NCBI RefSeq assembly: GCF_019924635.1
Contig: NZ_CP065037.1
Coordinates: forward strand, 1,984,001-2,048,000
DNA length: 64,000 nucleotides
From: Leifsonia sp. ZF2019
GTDB lineage: Bacteria > Actinomycetota > Actinomycetes > Actinomycetales > Microbacteriaceae
Direction: 5' to 3'
Shown: positions 7,531-16,564 of the stretch, piece by piece
How positions within the stretch are numbered: the first letter of the stretch is position 1
Layout of the letters: each line of letters opens with the position of its first letter
The notes under the pieces: model-generated
Database searches by the model: none
Seen by the model: the letters and a program-made list of their open reading frames with translations, nothing else
What the model was told of the DNA's origin: nothing
Translations under genes and position numbers: made by a program

Positions 7531-8020
7531 CGTTTTCTCGTTCGAAACGCTTTCGAGCATCGTTCTTGGGGTCGGCCTTGCGTGGTACCTCGCCGCGTTC
7601 GGCGCGCTTGCTCAGCGCACGTCGCTGGCCTCGTCTTTCCTAGCCGTTGTGGCTGCGCTCGTAGCAATTGTGTTCGCCGGGCTGGCCTTGGTGGCCTCTC
7701 TCCTGTCGGACACATACTTGCGCCTGCTCCGAACAAACGAATCTGGTGTGCTGGGGTTCTTTCGCCCATTCCTTCTCGCGGTCGGCGTCCAGGTAGCGAC
7801 ATTAATTGGTACGGCCTTTTATCTAGCGCTGTCTCCGACGCTTCCTCGGCCTGTTGAGGAGTACTTCTTTGGCCTAGTTGCAACGTTCTTCTTCGCTTCT
7901 TGCTTTGAGATCGTTGTCTTGACGCGATCAGTTCTGATGCACGCACTGCTAAGAAGCCGGCTCGGCGAATTGATCGAGCTTGAGACCGAGAAAGAACGCA
8001 AACGCAAGCCTGGCGCTTGA
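7469..8020 (+). CDS. Four-helix membrane protein of module A (island)
   Basis: A 183-residue integral membrane protein with four predicted hydrophobic segments, near residues 28-50, 53-77, 95-120 and 130-157, and a charged C-terminal tail (LGELIELETEKERKRKPGA) probably on the cytoplasmic side. It begins inside the end of the preceding gene (62-nt overlap), implying translational coupling and a joint function. GTG 7490 is an alternative start. I do not recognise the family. A soluble sensor-like protein coupled to a small multi-span membrane protein on a mobile island resembles the architecture of abortive-infection defence modules, but this is inference. Its stop is 7 bp from that of the convergent module B. 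Confidence 0.72.
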   Translation: MGKLRSEVSFWTAVGRLRLSDVFSFETLSSIVLGVGLAWYLAAFGALAQRTSLASSFLAVVAALVAIVFAGLALVASLLSDTYLRLLRTNESGVLGFFRPFLLAVGVQVATLIGTAFYLALSPTLPRPVEEYFFGLVATFFFASCFEIVVLTRSVLMHALLRSRLGELIELETEKERKRKPGA

Positions 8021-8027
8021 CTCGTTC

Positions 8028-8570
8028 TCAATGGAGTCGGTCGTCCTCTTCCCACACAGAAATAGATCGCACGTCGGCGACCTCCCGCGACGTCGCGGTC
8101 TCGAAAGGATCACCCCGCAACACCACGCTCTCCTCGGGATCAAGTTTGCGCGGCGAGTTCTTGTCGAGGCGTAGTTTCTCGACCTCTTCCACATACTTGG
8201 GCGGCTGCAAGCTTGCATAGAGAGCACTCACACCCCCGCCAGCAGAGCCCCCAACATTGACTCTGCGAGTGCGGAAAGTGCGGGCCAATGTGAGTTTCGG
8301 GGCAACCTCCACAGCGCGCACCGTGATTTTCACTACTCGAATTCCGCCAAGCTGTTCTCCCGTGTCGGGGTCTGTGATTCCCACTGTGTCCGGGTTCAGA
8401 ACCGCGAAGTACATTCCTTCACGAACTCCGTCATCGCTGCCCTTGTTGAGGATGATCTCGCGGTCGCTGACGACCTCCGCGACTTTTCCCCTGATGCGAG
8501 TGAGATGTTCGACCCGGTCAACTACCTCCTCAAGCCGCTCGCTATTCGTGATGTCGTTGTCCTCAGACAT
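8028..8570 (-). CDS. Unknown soluble protein of module B (SH3/FlgT-like region)
   Basis: A 180-residue soluble protein. An N-terminal helix (SERLEEVVDRVEHLTR) leads into a beta-rich segment, GKVAEVVSDREIILNKGSD-DGVREGMYFAV, that resembles the small barrel in FlgT-type and related proteins where a bound or secreted partner is recognised. The C-terminal half has a glycine-rich stretch (VGGSAGGGVSALYASLQ) and a charged tail. The gene starts 8 nt inside the upstream membrane-protein gene (ATG 8570), so the two are coupled. I cannot name the family. The domain similarity is from pattern only. Confidence 0.65.
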   Translation of the reverse strand: MSEDNDITNSERLEEVVDRVEHLTRIRGKVAEVVSDREIILNKGSDDGVREGMYFAVLNPDTVGITDPDTGEQLGGIRVVKITVRAVEVAPKLTLARTFRTRRVNVGGSAGGGVSALYASLQPPKYVEEVEKLRLDKNSPRKLDPEESVVLRGDPFETATSREVADVRSISVWEEDDRLH

Positions 8571-9087
8571 CAGTTCCCTTTCTCTGAAGCATCTTCAGGG
8601 CATCGCGACCCGCGTTGTTGAGCTTGTCGACCTCGGCCAGGGCGCCCGGTGCGATGTTGTCCCACTCTGCCATCGAGACGTAGAGCGAGCTGATTACTTC
8701 CTCTAGCCGGTTCTGGGTGTCGACGAGTCCGACCTTCACGCGGTTGGGGTCAGACTCCACCTCGCTAACGAGACTGGTCGTTTGGACCCGTACATTTTCC
8801 AGGTCTTGGGCTGCGCCGAGAAGTCCCCGCACCGCGCTTGCACCGTTGGTCGTGTAGTCGACGGGGAGAGGCGTCGCTTGCAGCAATACTCCGAGGAGCG
8901 CGCCGAGCACCCCACATGCGCCGGTGCCCAATCCGACCCAGGGCTGGTGCAGCGAGATCAGCACGCTGACCACAACGATGACCACAATGAAGACGACAGC
9001 CAGCCAAAACTTGAAGTCCAGCTTCAACTCAGACTTGCGGAATCGCAGCGTCGGCGCCGAACGCTCCTCAGTCGAATCCACCGTCAC
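8563..9087 (-). CDS. Membrane protein with coiled C-terminal region, module B (island)
   Basis: A 174-residue protein with two adjacent transmembrane segments near residues 28-48 (FWLAVVFIVVIVVVSVLISL) and 51-70 (WVGLGTGACGVLGALLGVLL). A long helical, probably cytoplasmic domain follows (SEVESDPNRVKVGLVDTQNR, then LEEVISSLYVSMAEW). The GTG at 9087 is preceded by TACTCT eight bases away and by no ribosome binding site, so a leaderless start is possible. It is the first gene of module B and overlaps the next gene by 8 nt. I do not recognise the family. It lies nearest to the right attachment repeat. Confidence 0.68.
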   Translation of the reverse strand: MTVDSTEERSAPTLRFRKSELKLDFKFWLAVVFIVVIVVVSVLISLHQPWVGLGTGACGVLGALLGVLLQATPLPVDYTTNGASAVRGLLGAAQDLENVRVQTTSLVSEVESDPNRVKVGLVDTQNRLEEVISSLYVSMAEWDNIAPGALAEVDKLNNAGRDALKMLQRKGTDV

Positions 9088-9120
9088 GGAACAATAGAGT
9101 ATTGCGAAACCGAGAGAGCG

Positions 9121-9142
9121 CGGGGTTTTGACGGGGATCGCG
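9121..9142 (+). repeat. Island-end subterminal repeat, right copy
   Basis: CGGGGTTTT then GACGGGGATCGCG (9130-9142), repeated in the same orientation at 3508-3539. The region 9088-9187 otherwise holds no gene. Confidence 0.5.
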
Positions 9143-9187
9143 TTCCGGAGCGTTTCGCTCGACGGGCGGCTCGCCCAGTGTTTCCAG

Positions 9188-9233
9188 CGGAGGGGATGAC
9201 GGGAATCGAACCCGCGTAATCAGTTTGGAAGAC
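9188..9233 (-). repeat. Right attachment repeat within tRNA-Gly
   Basis: 46 bp identical to 3309-3354. It covers the 3' 43 nt of the intact tRNA-Gly plus 3 bp downstream. Confidence 0.92.
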
Positions 9234-9261
9234 TGAGGCTCTACCATTGAGCTACATCCCC
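9191..9261 (-). tRNA. tRNA-Gly(TCC)
   Basis: Folds as a complete cloverleaf: acceptor GGGGATG/CATCCCC (7 perfect pairs), D-arm GCTC/GAGC, anticodon stem TCAGT/ACTGA with loop CTTCCAA (anticodon TCC), T-arm GCGGG-TTCGATT-CCCGT and discriminator T. CCA is not encoded. It is the integration site of the adjacent island and is kept intact by the 46-bp duplication. Confidence 0.96.
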
Positions 9262-9359
9262 GAAGCCGCGCGTCTGCGGCGGCCGGAGACCATCGTAGTA
9301 CACGCGGGGGTCATCTCGTGTGCAGTAGACTTGCGCGTGGTCTTTCGCACCGTTGTAGC

Positions 9360-9434
9360 CGGGGCGTAGCTCAGCTTGGCTAGAGCGCCCGCTTTGGGAG
9401 CGGGAGGTCGCAGGTTCGAATCCTGTCGCCCCGA
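9360..9434 (+). tRNA. tRNA-Pro(TGG)
   Basis: Acceptor CGGGGCG/CGCCCCG, D-arm GCTC/GAGC, anticodon stem CCCGC/GCGGG with loop TTTGGGA (anticodon TGG), T-arm GCAGG-TTCGAAT-CCTGT, discriminator A. CCA is not encoded. It diverges from tRNA-Gly and lies 60 bp upstream of tig, with which it may share a transcript. Confidence 0.96.
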
Positions 9435-9494
9435 CGAGGACCTCGTTCCTTGCGAGAAGACCATCGTTCGAACATTCAGGAGAACCCAGACATC

Positions 9495-10916
9495 GTGAAG
9501 ACCACGGTCGAGAAGCTCAGCCCCACCCGCGCCAAGCTCACCATCTCGGTGACGCCGGAGGAGCTGAAGCCTTCCATCACCCACGCGTACGAGCACATCG
9601 CCGAGCAGGTCAGCATCCCCGGCTTCCGCAAGGGCAAGGTCCCGCCGGCGATCATCGACCAGCGGGTCGGCAAGGCTGCCGTCCTCGAGCACGCCGTCAA
9701 CGAGGGCCTGGACGGTTTCTACCGTGCGGCCGTCGAGGAGAACGACGTGCGCCCGCTCGGCCGCCCGCAGGCCGACATCACCGAGTGGCCGGCCGAGAAG
9801 GACTTCTCCGGTGACCTGCTGCTCACCATCGAGGTCGACGTGCGCCCGGAGATCACCCTCCCGAAGCTCGACGACATCACCATCACGGTCGACGCCGCCG
9901 AGATCGCGGAGAGCGACATCGACGAGGAGCTCGACACCCTGCGCAGCCGCTTCGGCACGCTCGTGACGGTCGACCGTCCGGCCAAGAAGGGCGACTTCGC
10001 CCAGATCGATCTGACCGCCGAGATCGGCGGCGAGGAGGTCGACACCGCCGCGAACATCTCCTACGAGATCGGCTCCGGCGAGCTGATCGACGGCATCGAC
10101 GAGGCGCTCGACACGCTGACCGCGGGAGAGACCACGACCTTCGAGGCTCCGCTCATGGGCGGCGACCACGAGGGCGAGAACGCGCAGATCACCGTCACGC
10201 TCAACGCCGTGAAGGAGCGGGAGCTGCCGGAGGCGGACGACGACTTCGCCCAGATCGCGAGCGAGTTCGACACCATCGCCGAGCTGCGGGACAGCCTGCG
10301 CAGCCAGGTGGAGCGCTCGAAGGCGTTCGGCCAGGGCACCTCCGCCCGTGACCAGCTCGTCGACACGCTCCTCGAGCTCGTCGAGATCCCGGTCCCGGAG
10401 CAGCTCGTCGAGGACGAGGTGCACCGCCACCTCGAGCAGGAGAACCGCCTCGAGGACGACGTGCACCGCGCCGAGGTGAAGGAGTCGAGCGAGAAGACCT
10501 TCCGCACGCAGATCCTGCTGGACGAGGTCTCGACGGCCGAGGACGTCAAGGTCAGCCAGGACGAGCTCACCCAGTACCTCATCCAGGGTGCGGCGCAGTA
10601 CGGCATGGACCCGAACGAGTTCGTCAAGATCCTCAGCGAGAACGGCCAGATCCCGTCGATGGTCGGCGAGGTCGCCCGCAACAAGGCGCTCGCGATCGTG
10701 CTCGGCAAGGTGAAGGTCGTCGACAGCAACGGCAAGCCTGTCGACCTCAGCGAGTTCACGGCCGTCGCCTCGGGCGACGACGAGGACGCGGAGGCCCAGG
10801 ACGCGGAGGCCCCCGCGGAGGAGGCCGCCGAGGCCCCCGCCGCCGAGGAGAAGCCGAAGAAGAAGGCTCCCGCCAAGAAGCCGGCCGCCAAGAAGAAGGC
10901 CGCGGACGCGGAGTAA
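9495..10916 (+). CDS. tig: Trigger factor
   Basis: A ribosome-associated chaperone and peptidyl-prolyl isomerase that receives nascent chains at the exit tunnel. The 473-residue protein shows the N-terminal ribosome-binding domain with the conserved loop [18 protein letters not shown], a central FKBP-type domain ([19 protein letters not shown]) and a helical C-terminal chaperone domain. About 45 residues rich in Ala, Glu and Lys are added at the end ([21 protein letters not shown]), typical of actinobacterial forms. The GTG at 9495 follows AGGAG with about 12-nt spacing and fits the family start; the longer in-frame start at 9450 is rejected. A strong terminator follows, and the Clp protease genes lie downstream, as is common. 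Confidence 0.97.
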   Translation: MKTTVEKLSPTRAKLTISVTPEELKPSITHAYEHIAEQVSIPGFRKGKVPPAIIDQRVGKAAVLEHAVNEGLDGFYRAAVEENDVRPLGRPQADITEWPAEKDFSGDLLLTIEVDVRPEITLPKLDDITITVDAAEIAESDIDEELDTLRSRFGTLVTVDRPAKKGDFAQIDLTAEIGGEEVDTAANISYEIGSGELIDGIDEALDTLTAGETTTFEAPLMGGDHEGENAQITVTLNAVKERELPEADDDFAQIASEFDTIAELRDSLRSQVERSKAFGQGTSARDQLVDTLLELVEIPVPEQLVEDEVHRHLEQENRLEDDVHRAEVKESSEKTFRTQILLDEVSTAEDVKVSQDELTQYLIQGAAQYGMDPNEFVKILSENGQIPSMVGEVARNKALAIVLGKVKVVDSNGKPVDLSEFTAVASGDDEDAEAQDAEAPAEEAAEAPAAEEKPKKKAPAKKPAAKKKAADAE

Positions 10917-10925
10917 CACGACACG

Positions 10926-10965
10926 ACGACGAAGGCCGGGTGCGCACGCGCCCGGCCTTCGTCGT
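10926..10965 (+). terminator. Terminator after tig
   Basis: A 15-bp perfect stem (10926-10940 with 10951-10965) and 10-nt loop directly after the tig stop codon. Confidence 0.85.
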
Positions 10966-10986
10966 ATCCGGCACGAGGGAGACGGA

Positions 10987-11475
10987 ATGGACGACTGGCA
11001 GCGGCGTGTCGACGCGGCGTGGGACGCGGCGGACGACCGGGGTGAGGCGGCGACCGTCGCCGCGATCCTCGCCCTCGCAGCCGAGCGGCCCGCGGGGGAC
11101 GCCGCCGCGCTGTACGAGAGCGCGGGCGCGTACGACTACGCCGGAAGGGAGGCGGAGGCGGAGCCGCTCTACCGGGCGGCACTCGACGCGGGCCTGGCCG
11201 AACCGGAGCGCTCGCGGGCGACGATCCAGCTCGCAAGCACGCTCCGCAATCTGGATCGTCCTGAGGAGGCGGTCGAGCTGCTCCGCGACCTGCTCGCCGC
11301 CCAGCCGGCCGGCGCTCCGCTCGCCGGTGACGCGCACGCGTTCGCCGCGCTCGCGCTCTTCGATCTCGGCCTGAAGGCGGAGGCCCTTCGCGAAGCCCTG
11401 ACCGCTCTCGCACCGCACGCCTCCCGCTACGGCCGTGCGATCTCCGCATACGCGGCCGAGCTCGACGACGCCTGA
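10987..11475 (+). CDS. Tetratricopeptide repeat protein
   Basis: A 162-residue, Ala-rich, all-helical cytoplasmic protein. Helix pairs such as ALYESAGAYDYAGREAEAEP, then LYRAALDAGL, fit TPR repeats, and further pairs run through AIQLASTLRNL-type segments to AALALFDLGLKAEAL. It probably mediates protein contacts; no catalytic residues are seen. It sits between tig and clpP1 with its own upstream gap after a terminator. The family is widespread as a hypothetical TPR protein in Actinobacteria. Confidence 0.75.
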   Translation: MDDWQRRVDAAWDAADDRGEAATVAAILALAAERPAGDAAALYESAGAYDYAGREAEAEPLYRAALDAGLAEPERSRATIQLASTLRNLDRPEEAVELLRDLLAAQPAGAPLAGDAHAFAALALFDLGLKAEALREALTALAPHASRYGRAISAYAAELDDA

Positions 11476-11586
11476 CCCCGCCGTCATGTGCACGGCGCGA
11501 CACCACTCTGCCCAGGGCGAACAGCGCCGAAATGGCCGCACCGCTCCGATAGATTCGATCCCAAGCGATAAGGAAACGGAGCGAAC

Positions 11587-12180
11587 ATGGCCGACCTGGG
11601 TATCCAGCCCAATGTTTTCGACAGACTGCTGAAGGACCGCATCATCTGGCTCGGTTCCGAGGTCCGGGACGAGAACGCGAACGAGATCGCCGCGAAGCTG
11701 CTGCTCCTGGCCGCCGAGGACCCGAAGCGCGACATCTATCTCTACATCAACTCTCCCGGCGGTTCGATCACGGCCGGCATGGCGATCTACGACACCATGC
11801 AGTTCGTCCCGAACGACATCGTCACCGTCGGCATCGGCATGGCGGCCTCGATGGGCCAGCTCCTGCTGACCGCCGGCACCAAGGGAAAGCGGTACATCAC
11901 CCCGAACGCCCGCGTGCTGCTCCACCAGCCGCACGGCGGGTTCGGTGGAACCGCGAGCGACATCCAGACCCAGGCCCAGCTCATCCTGGACATGAAGAAG
12001 CGACTCGCCGAGATCACGGCGTCGGCCACGGGCAAGTCCGTCGAGCAGATCAACGCGGACGGCGACCGCGACCGCTGGTTCACCGCGCAGGAGGCACTCG
12101 AGTACGGCTTCGTGGACCACATCCGCGAGTCGGCCCTCGATGTCGCCGGCGGCGGCGGCACCGACCAGGAATCCAAGTAG
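11587..12180 (+). CDS. clpP1: ATP-dependent Clp protease proteolytic subunit 1
   Basis: A 197-residue serine peptidase subunit of the Clp barrel. The catalytic triad is visible: Ser88 in GMAASMG, His113 in LLHQPHGG and Asp162 in GDRDRWF. The N-terminus is short, unlike that of its paralogue. It forms a tandem with clpP2 (29-nt gap), and in Actinobacteria the two different subunits assemble into one mixed tetradecamer that works with ClpX or ClpC. TAGATT at 11550-11555 could be the -10 box. clpX follows after a terminator. Confidence 0.96.
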   Translation: MADLGIQPNVFDRLLKDRIIWLGSEVRDENANEIAAKLLLLAAEDPKRDIYLYINSPGGSITAGMAIYDTMQFVPNDIVTVGIGMAASMGQLLLTAGTKGKRYITPNARVLLHQPHGGFGGTASDIQTQAQLILDMKKRLAEITASATGKSVEQINADGDRDRWFTAQEALEYGFVDHIRESALDVAGGGGTDQESK

Positions 12181-12209
12181 CGGACGCCGGAAGGACGAAG
12201 GACACCACT

Positions 12210-12908
12210 ATGAACACCCCCATGCTCGGCGGAGCCGCCCACAACGGCCAGCCTCTCGGCGGCCAGGCCCTCGGCGGCGTGCAGGCGCCCGGCTCCCGCT
12301 ACATCCTCCCCAGCTTCGAGGAGCGCACGGCCTACGGCTACAAGCGCCAGGACCCGTACGCGAAGCTCTTCGAGGACCGCATCATCTTCCTCGGCGTGCA
12401 GGTCGACGACGCCTCGGCGGACGACATCATGGCCCAGCTCCTCGTGCTCGAGAGCCAGGACCCCGACCGCGACATCGTCATGTACATCAACTCGCCCGGT
12501 GGCTCGTTCACCGCGATGACGGCGATCTACGACACGATGCAGTACATCCGCCCGCACATCCAGACGGTCGTGCTCGGCCAGGCGGCCTCCGCCGCGGCCG
12601 TGCTGACCGCTGCGGGCACCCCCGGCAAGCGTCTCGCGCTGCCGAACGCCCGCATCCTCATCCACCAGCCGGCCGTCGGCCAGGCGGGTCAGGGTCAGGC
12701 GTCCGACATCGAGATCCAGGCCAACGAGATCATGCGCATGCGCAGCTGGCTGGAGGAGACGCTCGCGAAGCACTCCAACCGGTCGGTCGAGCAGGTCAAC
12801 AAGGACATCGACCGCGACAAGATCCTCGGTGCGCAGGAGGCTCTGGAGTACGGTCTGATCGACCAGGTGCTCACCAGTCGCAAGACGCTGCCGGCGCTCG
12901 TCAAGTAG
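12210..12908 (+). CDS. clpP2: ATP-dependent Clp protease proteolytic subunit 2
   Basis: A 232-residue ClpP paralogue with a longer N-terminus (about 28 Gly/Ala/Gln-rich residues before the conserved RYILPSFEERT), likely removed by processing. The triad residues are Ser127 (GQAASAAA), His152 (LIHQPAVG) and the Asp of DIDRDKIL. Together with ClpP1 it makes the heteromeric chamber that degrades ssrA-tagged and regulatory proteins. It has the same orientation as clpP1 and is likely cotranscribed. A hairpin follows before clpX. Confidence 0.96.
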   Translation: MNTPMLGGAAHNGQPLGGQALGGVQAPGSRYILPSFEERTAYGYKRQDPYAKLFEDRIIFLGVQVDDASADDIMAQLLVLESQDPDRDIVMYINSPGGSFTAMTAIYDTMQYIRPHIQTVVLGQAASAAAVLTAAGTPGKRLALPNARILIHQPAVGQAGQGQASDIEIQANEIMRMRSWLEETLAKHSNRSVEQVNKDIDRDKILGAQEALEYGLIDQVLTSRKTLPALVK

Positions 12909-12924
12909 CAGCAGCGGTAGAAGG

Positions 12925-12955
12925 GGAGGACGCGGTCGATGCGATCGCGTCCTCC
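12925..12955 (+). terminator. Terminator after clpP2
   Basis: A 10-bp perfect stem GGAGGACGCG/CGCGTCCTCC (12925-12934 with 12946-12955). It separates clpP1P2 from clpX. The remaining 130 bp up to clpX should hold the clpX promoter; TAGGCT at 13043-13048 is a possible -10. Confidence 0.75.
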
Positions 12956-13085
12956 TCGCACGTCCGGCGGTCATCTGCTGTCGGCATAACGGCGGATGAC
13001 GCGTTCGACCCGCCGGTGCGCGCCATTGTCGCTCGCACAGGTTAGGCTCGGACGAAGACACCCGTGTTGTAGGAGGGGATGAGGG

Positions 13086-14360
<1,275 letters not shown>

Positions 14361-14361
14361 C

Positions 14362-14404
14362 GGCCGGCGGCGGGCGGCGACCGAGACGGCCTCCGCCCGC
14401 CGGC
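14362..14404. terminator. Bidirectional terminator-like hairpin
   Basis: A GC-only arm near 14365-14380 pairs with 14393-14404 (CCGCCCGCCGGC) with one 2-nt bulge. It lies in the 46 bp between convergent clpX and the M3 peptidase gene and has no T-run. Confidence 0.5.
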
Positions 14405-14406
14405 GG

Positions 14407-16446
14407 TCAGCCGGTCAGCCCGCGCCGTTCCAGCAGCGGCTCGATCACGGCGTCGCGCCCGCGGAAGTCGCGGTACGCCTCCAGCGGGTCCTTCGAGCCT
14501 CCCACGCCGAGCAGGCGGGAGCGGAACCGGTCGCCGTTCTCGCGGGTGAGGCCGCCGTTCTCCCGGAACCACTCGACGGTATCGGCGTCGAGCACCTCGC
14601 TCCAGATGTAGGAGTAGTAGCCCGCGTCATAGCCGCCGGAGAACGTGTGCGCGAAGTAGGTGCTCGCGTAGCGCGGAGGGACCGCCGGGTTGTCGAGGCC
14701 GACCGCGGCCAGAGCCTCCGCCTCGAACGCCGCGACGTCCTCGACGGTGTCGTCGGCCGTGATGGCGTGCCAGGCCTGGTCGAGGAGCGCGGCGGCGAGG
14801 TACTCGCTCGTCGCGAAGCCCTCGTTGAACGACTCCGAGGCGTGGAGGCGGTCGATGAGATCCTGCGGCATCCGCTCGCCGGTGACGTGGTGCACCGCGT
14901 AGTTCTCGACGATCTCCGGCCACAGCATCCACATCTCGTTCACCTGGCTCGGGAACTCGACGAAGTCGCGGAAGACGTTGGTTCCCGCGAACTTGGGGTA
15001 GGTGACGCGGGCGAACAGTCCGTGCAGCGCGTGCCCGAACTCGTGGAACAGTGTGTTCGTCTCGTCGTAGGTGAGCAGCGTCGGCTCGCCCGCCGCGGGC
15101 TTCGGGACGTTGAGATTGTTCACGACGACCGTCGGGGTGGCGAGGAGCTCGGACTGGGAGATGAGCGGGTTCATCCAGGCGCCGCCGCGCTTCGAGTCGC
15201 GGGTGTAGAGGTCGAGGATGTAGAGGCCGAGTTCGCTGCCGTCCTCGTTGCGGACCTCGAAGACGCGGGCTTCCGGGTGGTAGGCGACCAGGTCGGGGCG
15301 CTCCTCGAACGTGATGCCGTAGAGACGGGTCGCGGCGTGGAAGACGCCGTCGCGCAGCACCCGCTCGGCCTCGAAGTACGGGCGCATGCCGGCGAAGTCG
15401 ACGTCGTACTTCTGCTGCCGCACCTTCTCGGTCAGCAGCGGCCAGTCCCAGCTCTGCACGGTGTCGCCATCGGGGAGCTGCTGCTGGAGGTCCTCCTGTT
15501 CGGCGCGCGCGTTGCGGGCCGCGGGAGGGGCGAGCCGGCCGAGCATGTCGGCCACGGCCTGCGGGGTGCGTGCGGTCTGGTCGGCCGTCACGAAGGCCGC
15601 GTGCGTGTCGAAGCCGAGCAGACGGGCGCGTTCGGCGCGCAGGCGGGTGATCTCGAGCACCAGCTCACGGTTGTCGTGCTCGCCACCGCGGATGCCGCGC
15701 GAGCGGGAAGCCGTCATGATCCGCTCGCGCACGTCGCGGCGGGTGAGGGAGGACAGCCACGGGTGGCCGGTGGGGAGCACCAGAGTCACCACGTACGTGC
15801 CGTCGAGTCCGCGCTCCCGCGCCGCCTCGGCCGCGGCGGAGATCTCTCCGTCGCCCAGTCCCGCGAGCTCGTCAGCCGAGTCGAGCACGACCGCGAGGTC
15901 GTTCGTGTCGGCGAGGAGGTTCTTCTCGAAGCGGGTGGTGAGGGTCGAGAGCCGCTGGTTGTACTCCCGCAGCCGCTCCTTGTCCGCCTCGTCGAGGCCG
16001 GCACCCGCCAGGGTGAATTCGGTGTGGTACCGCTCCACCAGGTAGCGGGACTCGGCGTCGAGGTCCAGCTCGTCGAGTGCGGCGTGGACCGCGGCGATCC
16101 GGGCGTAGAGCTCCGGGTTCAGGAGGATCGCATCCTGGTGCGCGGCGAGCCGCGGCGCGATCTCCTCCTCCAGCGCATTGGTGAAGTCCGTGCTGTCGGA
16201 GGAGCTCTTGTTGAAGAAGACCTCGGCGACGCGCTGGAGCACCTGTCCGGAGCGCTCGAGCGGCAGGAACGTGTTCTCGAACGTCGCCGGTCCGGGGGAG
16301 GCCGTGATCGCGTCGATCTCGGCGAGCTGCTCCGCGAACCCGCGCTCGAAGGCCGGACGATAGTGCTCGTCCCGGATCTCGGCGAACGGCGGCAACTGGT
16401 AGGGGAGGGTGCTGGGGGAGAAGAACGGATTCGCGGTGTCTGCCAT
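14407..16446 (-). CDS. M3 family metallopeptidase (peptidyl-dipeptidase Dcp type)
   Basis: A 679-residue cytoplasmic zinc oligopeptidase. It begins NPFFSPSTLPYQLPPFAEI, typical of the Dcp/oligopeptidase A group, has a helical N-terminal half, and carries the zinc motif HEFGH at residues 468-472 followed by the family stretch FVEFPSQVNEMW with the downstream Glu ligand. Length matches Dcp enzymes (about 680). It probably trims peptides released by proteases such as the neighbouring Clp system; that link is inference. It diverges from an ArsR-like regulator across a 118-bp region packed with TGCAAA repeats, which may also control this gene. Confidence 0.92.
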   Translation of the reverse strand: MADTANPFFSPSTLPYQLPPFAEIRDEHYRPAFERGFAEQLAEIDAITASPGPATFENTFLPLERSGQVLQRVAEVFFNKSSSDSTDFTNALEEEIAPRLAAHQDAILLNPELYARIAAVHAALDELDLDAESRYLVERYHTEFTLAGAGLDEADKERLREYNQRLSTLTTRFEKNLLADTNDLAVVLDSADELAGLGDGEISAAAEAARERGLDGTYVVTLVLPTGHPWLSSLTRRDVRERIMTASRSRGIRGGEHDNRELVLEITRLRAERARLLGFDTHAAFVTADQTARTPQAVADMLGRLAPPAARNARAEQEDLQQQLPDGDTVQSWDWPLLTEKVRQQKYDVDFAGMRPYFEAERVLRDGVFHAATRLYGITFEERPDLVAYHPEARVFEVRNEDGSELGLYILDLYTRDSKRGGAWMNPLISQSELLATPTVVVNNLNVPKPAAGEPTLLTYDETNTLFHEFGHALHGLFARVTYPKFAGTNVFRDFVEFPSQVNEMWMLWPEIVENYAVHHVTGERMPQDLIDRLHASESFNEGFATSEYLAAALLDQAWHAITADDTVEDVAAFEAEALAAVGLDNPAVPPRYASTYFAHTFSGGYDAGYYSYIWSEVLDADTVEWFRENGGLTRENGDRFRSRLLGVGGSKDPLEAYRDFRGRDAVIEPLLERRGLTG

Positions 16447-16474
16447 TCGTCCAGCCTACGGCCCCATTCACACT

Positions 16475-16558
16475 CGCAAAGGGTGCGCTGCAAAGAAATG
16501 ATTGCAAACGAATCAGTGCAAAGAAACAATTGCAAAGAATCCTTTGCATTGCTACGCT
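16475..16558 (+). promoter_or_regulatory. 14-bp-period operator array and leaderless promoter
   Basis: The core (T/C)GCAAA recurs at 16475, 16489, 16503, 16517 and 16531, exactly 14 bp apart; a sixth, TGCATT, is at 16545. The last units also form the inverted repeat TGCAAAG-AATC-CTTTGCA (16531-16548). A promoter overlaps: -35 TTGCAA (16530-16535), 17-bp spacer, -10 TACGCT (16553-16558). The regulator's ATG at 16565 is 7 nt past the -10, implying a leaderless mRNA. The regulator itself is the obvious candidate to bind here. Confidence 0.7.
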
Positions 16559-16564
16559 CGATAC

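Larger units (their letters stand above)
3309..9233. mobile_element. Integrative island in tRNA-Gly(TCC)
   Basis: A 5.9-kb segment bounded by an identical 46-bp direct repeat (3309-3354 and 9188-9233). The right copy is the 3' portion of the intact tRNA-Gly gene; the left copy is a tRNA fragment only. It encodes a tyrosine integrase (frameshifted), DUF3800 and DUF3892 genes, a small protein, and two unknown two-gene modules. The region looks less GC-rich than the flanks. No phage structural, replication or conjugation genes are present, so it is a small satellite-like or degenerate genomic island. Confidence 0.9.

Noticed and set aside
9252..10919. Long open frame opposite tig
   Set aside because: Shadow of tig codon usage; no domain, no ribosome binding site, and low-complexity Leu/Arg/Val composition.
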